Shown here: positions 43,898-51,022 of the stretch, piece after piece
How positions within the stretch are numbered: the first letter of the stretch is position 1
Layout of the letters: the number at the start of each line of letters is the position of its first letter
Origin: DAOUJH01 sp965248955
GTDB taxonomy: Bacteria; Chloroflexota; Dehalococcoidia; Lucifugimonadales; QGNO01
Direction of reading: 5' to 3'
NCBI GenBank assembly: GCA_965248955.1
Contig: OZ252212.1
Coordinates: forward strand, 1,736,001 to 1,800,000
Length of the DNA stretch: 64,000 bases
Program-made: the position numbers and the translations under genes
The notes under the pieces: model-generated
The model's input: only the letters and a program-made list of their open reading frames with translations
Database searches by the model: none
What the model was told of the DNA's origin: nothing

Positions 43898-45235
43898 CTA
43901 GTACCAATCCCTGTAGAAGGTCTCGTACGGAACGAAAGAAGGCCGTTGGGCATGGGGAACGGGAAGCGATACAGGCCCCGCTTCTCTGGACGGCAGATAA
44001 ACCGTACCCGTGCCGATGACCTGGGCCTCGCCGACTTGATTGAGCCCTTGGTACTTGATGCCCACGGCGTGATACTCCACCTTCCCAGAGACGGCGCCTT
44101 GCCCGGATTCGCCTTCCTGGACATCTTTGAACTTCTTCACTACCTCGCCCGTGTAGGTGGTCACGTCTCCGTAGTAGACCGGTTTGCGCAGAGCAATCAC
44201 CAGTCGACGGATGAAGCCGTCGTCGCCCATCCAGTTGCTGAATAGCTGCTCGCACATCTGGGTGCGCTGCACACCGAAATCGAACGGGCCCGGCTGTCCG
44301 CGGTAGACGGCGGTGAGGGCGTCTTCGTGCTCGTTGCCCGGGCCGCGCCAGCGGGTAATGGGATGTACGTGGCCGACCTGGTTGAGCCGCGCCCGCCTGT
44401 ACATAGGCTCGAAAGAAAGCTCGTCACCCCCGGCAAGGGGCCCCGATACAGTTGCATAGCTCAGCGAGTGATAGCAGACCTGGTCCTGCAGCGTCCACGG
44501 CGACAAGGTCACGGGGCCGACGGTATCGCCTTCTTGCACGTCCTCCCAGTAGCGCATCACCGCGCCGCGCCGCGGCTCGTTTTCGATCTCACTGAGCACT
44601 TCTTCTATCTGCTCTTTGCCGTATTGAGACGTCTTCCGTTCGTACAGCATCTGCTCACCCAGCCGTTCCACGGGCATGGAGCGGCTGCTCCCCATACTGG
44701 ACATGGGCACGTAGATCTGTGTGCCGTAGCACTTGCCGAGGAGGTCGCCGTGGAAGTCCCAGTAGTGGTTGTCTGAAATGAAGAAGACCAGGTTGCCCCG
44801 CGAGCCCGGCTTTTCAAAGATCTCCTTGGTTACCTTGGAGGAGCGGAACTTTGTCCCTTCCCGGATGGTGTCGAAGAACTCCCACGCCGCGCCGGAAATG
44901 AAGTTGGCAAGCGGGTAGCCGCCGGGACGCACCGCACCGTGTACTGAGGGGTAGCGGACCAGGGCCATCGCCGGCCCCGGCGCTATCTGACAGCCGTAGC
45001 GGGTTGTTTTGCCGTACTCCGGGTCGGTGAAGATGGGATTGTTGTCCCCAATTGACAACGCGTACCTGGCGATGAAGTCGGAGGTGAACCTTTGAGAGTA
45101 CTCGTAGGGCGGCCCGTCATGGTCATACGGCGCCGGCATCCATGGGGGCAGGTTCTCATCGGACTCTTGATCTATCTGCTCCCGTGACCTGGAAAGAAAC
45201 TCTGCAACTGCTTCTTCAAAAGTCTGCGTTGTCAT
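43898..45235 (-). CDS. MaoC-like double-hotdog dehydratase, paralogue 1
   Basis: 445 aa. The N-terminal hotdog domain (FAS1-type MaoC N-domain) has IARYALSIGDNNPIFTDPEYGKTTRYGCQIAPGPA, the usual NPI-x-D-P hydratase strand; the second hotdog domain starts near residue 235 (RYWEDVQEGDTVGPVTLSPWTLQDQV) and ends with PHAQRPSFVPYETFYRDWY. Enoyl-CoA hydratase activity is expected for the fold. The start TTG-like motif FEEAVAEFLSRSREQI is shared with the paralogues at 55050 and 56435. Alone on this strand, separated from its relatives by 10 kb and an IS30 element. Confidence 0.82.
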   Translation of the reverse strand: MTTQTFEEAVAEFLSRSREQIDQESDENLPPWMPAPYDHDGPPYEYSQRFTSDFIARYALSIGDNNPIFTDPEYGKTTRYGCQIAPGPAMALVRYPSVHGAVRPGGYPLANFISGAAWEFFDTIREGTKFRSSKVTKEIFEKPGSRGNLVFFISDNHYWDFHGDLLGKCYGTQIYVPMSSMGSSRSMPVERLGEQMLYERKTSQYGKEQIEEVLSEIENEPRRGAVMRYWEDVQEGDTVGPVTLSPWTLQDQVCYHSLSYATVSGPLAGGDELSFEPMYRRARLNQVGHVHPITRWRGPGNEHEDALTAVYRGQPGPFDFGVQRTQMCEQLFSNWMGDDGFIRRLVIALRKPVYYGDVTTYTGEVVKKFKDVQEGESGQGAVSGKVEYHAVGIKYQGLNQVGEAQVIGTGTVYLPSREAGPVSLPVPHAQRPSFVPYETFYRDWY

Positions 45236-45612
45236 TGCTCCGCTCCTTAGCGCCCTGTGTTAGGCTAATTATTGTCTCTGCCTGGACTCAGCGGGGTAGG
45301 GGGGGGTAGCTTTGACTCGACCGCTCAATCCGGCCCGACCATGCGATTCTATCATCTGGTCTGGCATGGTCAATGCCCGCCCTCCACCGCATCGGCCCCC
45401 CACCGTCTTGCCCGCGCAGCTTGCCCCGCACTTGATGCGGGGGCGGGCATCCACCTTCCCCTCGTCATTGCGAGGAACGAAGCAATCTGGCGGGGCGGGC
45501 ACACCCCTCGCCATTGCAACCCGCTCACCTGAGCATAGTCGAAGGGCATGAGCGGGCACCCCCTCCGCCGCATCGGCCCCCTCGTCATGCCCGTGACGAC
45601 GGGAAGGTGGAT
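45236..45612. repeat. Dispersed-repeat cluster left of the IS30 element
   Basis: No gene. At 45463-45495 the sequence reads like the CGTCATTGCGAGGAACGAAGCAATC family of interspersed repeats. CCGCTCA (45521-45527) and TGAGCGG (45549-45555) bound a hairpin of the GCTCA/TGAGC family also found at 33108. CGCATCGGCCCCC occurs twice (about 45383 and 45569). Translated frames here are repeat artefacts. Confidence 0.7.
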
Positions 45613-46595
45613 TCACATTTCAAGTGCAACACTCTATCCAAAAATATCTCTGCCGGAGTCCTATAATCGAGACACTTGCGGGGGGTATTATTGTAGGCCT
45701 GAATCATTTGCGTAAACCGTTTTTGAGGCAACGCTGCCAAGTCCGTTTTGCGGGGCAGGGTCCGCCGCAGCCGACCGATGGCGTTCTCTACCCCACCCTT
45801 CTGCCAGGGAGAGTAAGTATCGCAGAAAAAGGTCTCTATACCCAGATCGTGGAGTTGGTAATGGAGTGCGAACTCGGTCCCGTTGTCGAAGGTGACCGTC
45901 CGTCGCCATTCGGGGGGAAACTGACCCAACACTTGGGACATGGCGGAGGCGATGGGGACGGATGCCTTGCCAGGGGGTCTCAGGGCTATGAGGATGCGGG
46001 AGTGGCGTTCGTGCATGGTAAGCACGGCATGGCCATAGGCCCTGAACAGCATTAGGTCGGCCTCCCAGTGACCAGGAGTGCGGCGGTCAGCAGCGCTCTG
46101 CGGGCGCTCGGTGATGGGACGACGCTTAGCCATGAAGGAAGCAGGGCTGCCGCCTTTGTGGCCTCTCCAACCACGCTTGGACTTAGCTCGGGGCAGGTAG
46201 TGGCGCCAGCTGTAGTCCTTCTTACGAGCAATCTGGCCGTAGATGAACCTATATATGCTCTCGTGGGAGATGACTGTATCCCCTGACTCCATAGCCATCC
46301 GTCCCGCCACCTGCTCCGGTGACCAGCCCTGCTTGAGTCCAGAGAGCACCTTATCCCGCAGCGCCTCATCTCGCTCCAGTCGAGAACCACGCCAACGCCG
46401 GGCATGGGCTTGCTGGTCCGCATACCTGGGCTGGTACCCCTGGGTCTTTGAACCATTGCGCTTCAGCTCCCGAGCAACTGTCGATGGCGAGCGATCCAGA
46501 CTTGCCGCGATTTGGCTGACCGAGTATCCCGAGGCTTGTAGTCGGGCAATTTCACACCTCTCTTCAATGGTGACATGTCCATAACTTTTTCCCAT
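45585..46595 (-). CDS. IS30-family transposase
   Basis: 336 aa, full length. N-terminal helix-turn-helix: TIEERCEIARLQASGYSVSQIAASLDRSPSTVARELKRNG. DDE catalytic core: Asp in HWEADLMLF, Asp in TFDNGTEFALHY, Glu in WQKGGVENAIGRLRR. All three are present and the frame is intact, so the element may be active. Its stop lies in the left inverted repeat region. Confidence 0.93.
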   Translation of the reverse strand: MGKSYGHVTIEERCEIARLQASGYSVSQIAASLDRSPSTVARELKRNGSKTQGYQPRYADQQAHARRWRGSRLERDEALRDKVLSGLKQGWSPEQVAGRMAMESGDTVISHESIYRFIYGQIARKKDYSWRHYLPRAKSKRGWRGHKGGSPASFMAKRRPITERPQSAADRRTPGHWEADLMLFRAYGHAVLTMHERHSRILIALRPPGKASVPIASAMSQVLGQFPPEWRRTVTFDNGTEFALHYQLHDLGIETFFCDTYSPWQKGGVENAIGRLRRTLPRKTDLAALPQKRFTQMIQAYNNTPRKCLDYRTPAEIFLDRVLHLKCESTFPSSRA

Positions 46596-46632
46596 GACAA
46601 CACCTTAACCAAGTGTTGCACTTCGTTTGTGA
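45613..46632 (-). mobile_element. IS30-family insertion sequence
   Basis: About 1.02 kb. Terminal inverted repeats share TCACA, five variable bases, then AAGTGCAACACT: inner block 45622-45633 at the left and its complement 46612-46623 at the right. No target duplication is evident. It sits between repeat sequences, fitting the known preference of some IS30 elements for palindromic intergenic repeats. Confidence 0.85.
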
Positions 46633-46982
46633 GTTTAGGGTCCTCGTGCCACGACACGGGGACGGGAATCCAGGGGTAGCGCGGCGGGGCCACCCACCCC
46701 CGCTCTGTCGAAGGATCGCCATCTCCCCGTTCCCCATTGGCCGCCGTCCCCTTATCATTGACCACATGAATACGTGGCGTTGCCCTCAATCGCTGTTCCT
46801 CAGTCCGGGAATCTCTAGGCGTGTCTTGTCCCCAAGCCCACAACGAAAAACGAGCCAACTTTGGCGGAATTCGGATTTGTTTCCCATATTACTAAAAAGT
46901 TTGGTTCGTTCTAGCTTTGAAGTTGACATAACCTTGGAAACAAATACCTCCACAACCCTGCGGCATCACCCCCATGCCCGCC
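46633..46982. other. Intergenic stretch right of the IS element
   Basis: About 350 bp with the 33-bp repeat (46640-46672) and unassigned sequence. A frame from 46463 to 46858 only runs the IS end into the repeat. AT-rich near 46880-46950. No gene supported. Confidence 0.5.
46640..46672 (+). repeat. 33-bp interspersed repeat, copy 2
   Basis: Exact copy of 43792-43824 in the same orientation, starting 8 bp beyond the right IS30 end. The two copies bracket the MaoC-like gene, the repeat cluster and the IS. Confidence 0.8.
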
Positions 46983-47010
46983 TTGCCCGTCTGTACATAC
47001 TTGGTAGAAT
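46983..47010 (+). promoter_or_regulatory. Candidate promoter of the DUF3090-SCO1664 pair
   Basis: TTGCCC at 46983-46988, 16-nt spacer, TAGAAT at 47005-47010. It predicts a leader of about 22 nt before ATG 47039. Confidence 0.5.
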
Positions 47011-47038
47011 AGCCGGAAAACCTCTCGGTACGGAGAAC

Positions 47039-47563
47039 ATGCCTCAAGAACAATACAATCTAGGACACGTAGCCAAACTTACGGCCAAGTCCATTGGGGA
47101 GCCCGGTTCAAGGCACTTCCAGGTGGCGGCTGAAGCCAGAAACGGTCAGACCGTAATGATATGGATGGAAAAGGGCCAGCTTTTCAACCTTGGAGTGCAG
47201 GTGAAACGGCTGCTTTACGAATATCAAGATGATGCGGAGCGCAGCTCTTCTGAAGATTCCTACCAGGAAGCCGTCTTCGGTGTGCCGGACCCGCCTGTCC
47301 TCGAGCTAACCGCCGGACAGATGTCTATTGGATATGATAGGACGTCCGCCATGTTCTTCCTGGAGGCGCACCACGTTGAGCAAGAAGACTCCGTTCCCCT
47401 CATAAATCTCGAGGCCACGTACAGGGAAATAGACTCTCTGGCGGATCAAGCGTTCGAAGTATGCGCCGCCGGCAGACCGCGCTGCCTGTTGTGCGGGGCT
47501 CCCCTGGACGCGGAAAAGCACCTCTGCCCCAGGCACAACGGACACGGAGTGATGGCTACTTAA
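47039..47563 (+). CDS. DUF3090 family protein
   Basis: 174 aa from ATG 47039 with GGAG upstream. IGEPGSRHFQVAAEARNGQTVMIWMEKGQLFNLGVQVKRLL is the conserved start; a treble-clef-like CLLCGAPLDAEKHLCPRHNGH at the C-terminus could bind zinc through C-x2-C and C-x2-H. Members form a conserved set with SCO1664 proteins and a phosphoglycerate-mutase-like gene, mainly in Actinobacteria; the pathway is unknown. The SCO1664 partner follows 12 nt downstream; the phosphomutase-like third gene is not here. Confidence 0.88.
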   Translation: MPQEQYNLGHVAKLTAKSIGEPGSRHFQVAAEARNGQTVMIWMEKGQLFNLGVQVKRLLYEYQDDAERSSSEDSYQEAVFGVPDPPVLELTAGQMSIGYDRTSAMFFLEAHHVEQEDSVPLINLEATYREIDSLADQAFEVCAAGRPRCLLCGAPLDAEKHLCPRHNGHGVMAT

Positions 47564-47575
47564 CGGAGTTCACCT

Positions 47576-48319
47576 GTGACGGTCAACAGCAGGAGTGATC
47601 GATTCCGATCTAGCTCTCAACTCTTCGACCTGCTAGCCAGGGGCAAAATGGGCGAATGCAGGCTGACCCCGGATGGGTCTAATTACACGTTCCTAACCAC
47701 GGTTTCCAAGGGCGGTGAACACCTCAAGGTCATTTACAAACCTCGCCGGGGCGAGATGCCTCTGTGGGACTTTCCCGCAGGGACGCTCTACCTCAGGGAG
47801 TACGCGTCTTACCTGCTCAGCCAAGCCTTGGGTTGGGGCTACGTACCGCCCACGGTTATACGCGACGGGGAGTTTGGAAAAGGATCGGTGCAGCTGTACG
47901 TAGAGTGTGATAGAAGAGAGCATTATTTCACCATGCGCGAACGTTTCATGGAGGATATGTTGCGCGTCTGCGCCTTCGATGTCGTTGCCAACAACGCGGA
48001 TAGAAAGGCAACTCACACCCTGCTGGGCAACGACGGCGGCGTATGGCTGATTGACCATGGAATCACTTTCCACGCTCAATACAAGTTGAGGACAGTAATA
48101 TGGGACTTTGCCGGGCAGCCGTTGCCGCACTGGTTGCTGGAAGAGCTGGAGTCCCTCAGAGACAGCTTCGATGCGCCGGCAGGGCTGGGCGAAGGCCTGA
48201 GCAACCTACTGAGCAAGCCTGAAGTGGATGCGACTCAATACAGGTTGCAGGCGCTGATAGATCAAGGAGAGTTCCCCGTTCCCACTCTGAGGCGGGCCGT
48301 CCCTTGGCCGTGGCTCTAA
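47576..48319 (+). CDS. SCO1664 family protein (PI3/PI4-kinase-like fold)
   Basis: 247 aa, starting GTG 47576 with CGGAG upstream. A kinase-like core: VIYKPRRGEMPLWDFPAGTLYLREYASYLLSQALG, with the ATP-binding Lys, then VCAFDVVANNADRKATHTLLGNDGGVWLIDHGITFH, with the catalytic Asp-Asn and the metal-binding D-H-G (quoted as motifs). Related to HipA/PI3K-like folds, protein or small-molecule kinase activity unproven. Forms a two-gene unit with DUF3090. Confidence 0.85.
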   Translation: MTVNSRSDRFRSSSQLFDLLARGKMGECRLTPDGSNYTFLTTVSKGGEHLKVIYKPRRGEMPLWDFPAGTLYLREYASYLLSQALGWGYVPPTVIRDGEFGKGSVQLYVECDRREHYFTMRERFMEDMLRVCAFDVVANNADRKATHTLLGNDGGVWLIDHGITFHAQYKLRTVIWDFAGQPLPHWLLEELESLRDSFDAPAGLGEGLSNLLSKPEVDATQYRLQALIDQGEFPVPTLRRAVPWPWL

Positions 48320-48320
48320 A

Positions 48321-49082
48321 TCAGAGCCACGGCGCTCCCCGCTGGTAGCCGCCCGTGAGCTGCAATGCAGTCCCAGACACCCATCTTGAAGCCGGACTGA
48401 CCAAGTACAACACGGCTTCACCCACGTCCCGCGGGGTGCCAAGTCCAAGGGGGTAACTCTTGACCCTTGCCTCGCGCTCTTCCCGTGACCATCCAAAATC
48501 CCGCGACTCTACCTCCGCCGGCATGATTGCGTTTACCCGCACGCCCTTGTCCGCTACGTGGGCGGAGAAGGCAGCCGTAAGCCCAATTAGACCTGCTTTG
48601 GCCGCATTGTAGGCTGGCGACCCCCCGGCGCTGGCGACCCGTGCAGCCTGCGAGCTTATATTCACAATGCACCCTTCTCCTGCTTCCAGCATGGGTCTGA
48701 GAGCAGCCTGGGAGCAGTAGAACACGCCGCTCAAGTTCACGTCTATCACCCTCTGCCACTCTTCTATTGGCAGATCCCACGCGTTGCCACTGGGTGCGTC
48801 TATTCCCGCGTTGTTAACCAGAATGTCCAAGCGGCCGTATTCTTCCAGGGAAAGCTCAACCAGGCGGTGGGCGTCTTCCGGTTTGCTGGTGTCCATCACA
48901 ATGTGGCTTGCACTACTGCCTTTGGAGCGGATCTCGTCAGCGGCGGCCGTCGAATCCTGAAGGTCGCCGATGACTATTGTGGCGCCGGCTTCGGCAAGGA
49001 CCTGCGCAATGCCCCGCCCAATGCCCTGAGCGGCCCCGGTGACTATGGCCACCCTTCCATCAAGTCTGCTGCTGTCCGTCAT
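48321..49082 (-). CDS. Short-chain dehydrogenase/reductase (3-oxoacyl-ACP reductase-like)
   Basis: 253 aa from ATG 49082, with GGGAGGAAT upstream. TGAAQGIGRGIA cofactor loop, NNAG, SSQAARVASAGGSPAYNAAKAG with the catalytic Ser, Tyr and Lys, and PYLGLGTPRDVGEAVLYL near the end. The Asp in VIGDLQ favours NAD. The stop is one base from the convergent SCO1664 stop. It may serve beta-oxidation or sugar-alcohol oxidation. Confidence 0.9.
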   Translation of the reverse strand: MTDSSRLDGRVAIVTGAAQGIGRGIAQVLAEAGATIVIGDLQDSTAAADEIRSKGSSASHIVMDTSKPEDAHRLVELSLEEYGRLDILVNNAGIDAPSGNAWDLPIEEWQRVIDVNLSGVFYCSQAALRPMLEAGEGCIVNISSQAARVASAGGSPAYNAAKAGLIGLTAAFSAHVADKGVRVNAIMPAEVESRDFGWSREEREARVKSYPLGLGTPRDVGEAVLYLVSPASRWVSGTALQLTGGYQRGAPWL

Positions 49083-49121
49083 TCTATTCCTCCCGGATGA
49101 TCCGCCAATCAGCAAGCTTAG

Positions 49122-49565
49122 CTACACTTCCCCCGATGTGATTCGCTTTTCCAAGCAGCCAAAAATCCTGTCTGCCAGAGAGACCGCGGCGCCCTTTGAA
49201 ACAGTGTCGGGTATCGCTGCCAGCAGTCCGCTTGACTTCATGTCCGCGCTCCATATCAGCTTTGTCTGATCCGAATGCTCCTCTAACCTCATTTCGGTCA
49301 GAATCTCAAAAGCGCTGCCAATGGACTTGCCGTCTATCCTTACTCTGGTCAGGTGATTCTCCATGCTCAGCACTTCAAAGTTCAACGTGACTGTCCCTTT
49401 CAAGAAAGTGAAGGAATGGCCCACTTTGACAACGAAATGCGTAGGGTCTTCTTCCTTGAAGCTCTTGATGTTAGGGATGCATTCACTTATCCCCTTGGGA
49501 TCAGACGTGAGTTTCCAGACCTCCTCAACAGGAGCACCGATTGAATATTCTTTCTCTGCATGCAT
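49122..49565 (-). CDS. SRPBCC/CoxG-like ligand-binding protein
   Basis: 147 aa. The N-terminus EYSIGAPVEEVWKLTSDPKGISECIPNIKSF and the block KVGHSFTFLKGTVTLNFEVL match CoxG-type SRPBCC proteins, hydrophobic-pocket folds often beside molybdenum hydroxylases or oxidoreductases. No CO dehydrogenase is present, so a ligand role for a catabolic intermediate is more likely. Ends 39 bp upstream of the SDR start on the same strand. Confidence 0.8.
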   Translation of the reverse strand: MHAEKEYSIGAPVEEVWKLTSDPKGISECIPNIKSFKEEDPTHFVVKVGHSFTFLKGTVTLNFEVLSMENHLTRVRIDGKSIGSAFEILTEMRLEEHSDQTKLIWSADMKSSGLLAAIPDTVSKGAAVSLADRIFGCLEKRITSGEV

Positions 49566-49608
49566 AATTAGGTAGTTGCCAGCCTAATATTAACCAGTCC
49601 TGGGTTTG

Positions 49609-50769
49609 ATGAGCACGGAAGACAATAAAACCTTGGAAGACGTCAGACGCTTCTGCGATAATCTTCGCCCTTTGGAAGACATATTCTACCTTGAACACAA
49701 GTACAACGACCAACTGATTCCTCTTGCCCGCGAATCGAACATTCTTGGCATGCCCGTCAAGGAGCAGTACGGTGGCCGGGGTTTGAGCAATCTGTTGTAC
49801 GCGGAAGCCATGGAAAGAGTAGCTGCGGAAGGCGCCGGCGTCCGGACGTTCTTCTCCGGGCATTCCTCTCTGGGGCAAAAGACCTTACAGCACTTTGGGA
49901 CGGATTTGCAGAAGCAAGAGTACCTTGTCCCCTCAACCGGAGGGGAGATCATTCTGGCATTTGCGCTTACGGAGCCGGATGCAGGGAGCGATCCACTCTC
50001 CCTAACCATGAGCTGGGAAGACAAAGGCGACCACTATCTCTTGAACGGAGTCAAGTACCTCATCTCCAACGCAGGCGTTGCCGATATCATAATAACGTTC
50101 GCCAGGGGAGCGGATGGATGGATAAGCGCTTTCCTTGTCGATACCCGGGAAGAGGGTATTGAAAGAGAGGACCTGACCGCAAAAATGGGCATGCCAACCA
50201 CCAACACCGGCATGTTCGAGTTGACCGACTATCGAGTTCCTAGGGAGAATCTCCTCGGCAAGAAGGGCGATGGTTGGAATATAGCCAAGTATTCATTGTT
50301 GAACGGTCGTCTGAGCGTTGCCGCCGGCAGCGTTGGCACCATATCCGACTGCTTGGCGGAGTCCCTGAGCTTTGCCAAAGAGAGGGTGCAGCACAGGAAA
50401 GCAATAGCCAAGCATCAGCTGATTCAAGAGCACATTGCAGTAATGAAGACAAATTTGGAATCGTCCAGACTGATGGTCAGAAGGGCCGCCCAGCTGGTGG
50501 ACAGGTTTGAAGCAGAACGCGACGACGAATCGTTCGAAGCTGCTGATGCCGCGGTAGCCGAGGCCAAATTTCACGCTACCAATGCCGCCTGGGATGCCGC
50601 CGATAGAGGCGTTCAGATCCTGGGAGGCAGGGGATGGTCGTTCCTGTACAGGCCGGGCAGGCATCTTGTAGATACCAGGGTCTGCCGTATATATGAAGGG
50701 ACCGATGAGATTATGAAACTGAAGATAGCATCGGCGCTTCTGGGTAAAGGGTTCGAAGCCTACCGGTAG
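49609..50769 (+). CDS. Acyl-CoA dehydrogenase
   Basis: 386 aa, FAD enzyme that introduces the 2,3 double bond into acyl-CoA. AFALTEPDAGSDPLSLTMSW is the FAD/substrate block; GMPTTNTGMFELTDYRVPRENLLGKKGDGW, then QHRKAIAKHQLIQEHIA; the catalytic Glu is in RVCRIYEGTDEIMKLKIA. ATG 49609 is preferred over a TTG one codon earlier. Weak ribosome site. Divergent from the SRPBCC gene, with a 43-bp gap that should hold promoters for both. Confidence 0.92.
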   Translation: MSTEDNKTLEDVRRFCDNLRPLEDIFYLEHKYNDQLIPLARESNILGMPVKEQYGGRGLSNLLYAEAMERVAAEGAGVRTFFSGHSSLGQKTLQHFGTDLQKQEYLVPSTGGEIILAFALTEPDAGSDPLSLTMSWEDKGDHYLLNGVKYLISNAGVADIIITFARGADGWISAFLVDTREEGIEREDLTAKMGMPTTNTGMFELTDYRVPRENLLGKKGDGWNIAKYSLLNGRLSVAAGSVGTISDCLAESLSFAKERVQHRKAIAKHQLIQEHIAVMKTNLESSRLMVRRAAQLVDRFEAERDDESFEAADAAVAEAKFHATNAAWDAADRGVQILGGRGWSFLYRPGRHLVDTRVCRIYEGTDEIMKLKIASALLGKGFEAYR

Positions 50770-50866
50770 GGCGGTGTGCCTAGCTGGTGTGATTCATCAA
50801 ACCACAATTCCGTGTTTCGACGGGAATCATGACCTGACCGAGGGAAATCGTACACCTGATTAAATT

Positions 50867-50880
50867 GTGATTCTAATCAC
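50867..50880. promoter_or_regulatory. CRP-like palindrome upstream of the ABC transporter promoter
   Basis: GTGATT-CT-AATCAC, a perfect 14-bp palindrome within TTGTGATTCTAATCACGA, which fits the TGTGA-N6-TCACA pattern of CRP/FNR-type regulators except for the last base. It lies 13 bp upstream of the -35 box, centred near -54. Confidence 0.6.
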
Positions 50881-50892
50881 GATGCAAAGGAC

Positions 50893-50921
50893 TTGACAAG
50901 CTCCGAAGTGCGTTTTAAAGT
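50893..50921 (+). promoter_or_regulatory. Promoter of the dipeptide-type ABC transporter
   Basis: TTGACA at 50893-50898, 17-nt spacer, TAAAGT at 50916-50921. Predicted start near 50928, leaving a 95-nt leader. Confidence 0.7.
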
Positions 50922-51022
50922 TAGGAACTTCAGAGGGTGCAGCTTGGTTGTTGGTATACCCCTGTTAAAACGAGGTGGGTCGATTTGCTAGTGTCGGAAT
51001 CGACGAGTGATGAGGAGTCATG

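Noticed and set aside
46463..46858. 131-codon frame across the IS30 right end
   Set aside because: It only reads from the transposon end into the 33-bp repeat and the region behind; no product is recognisable.
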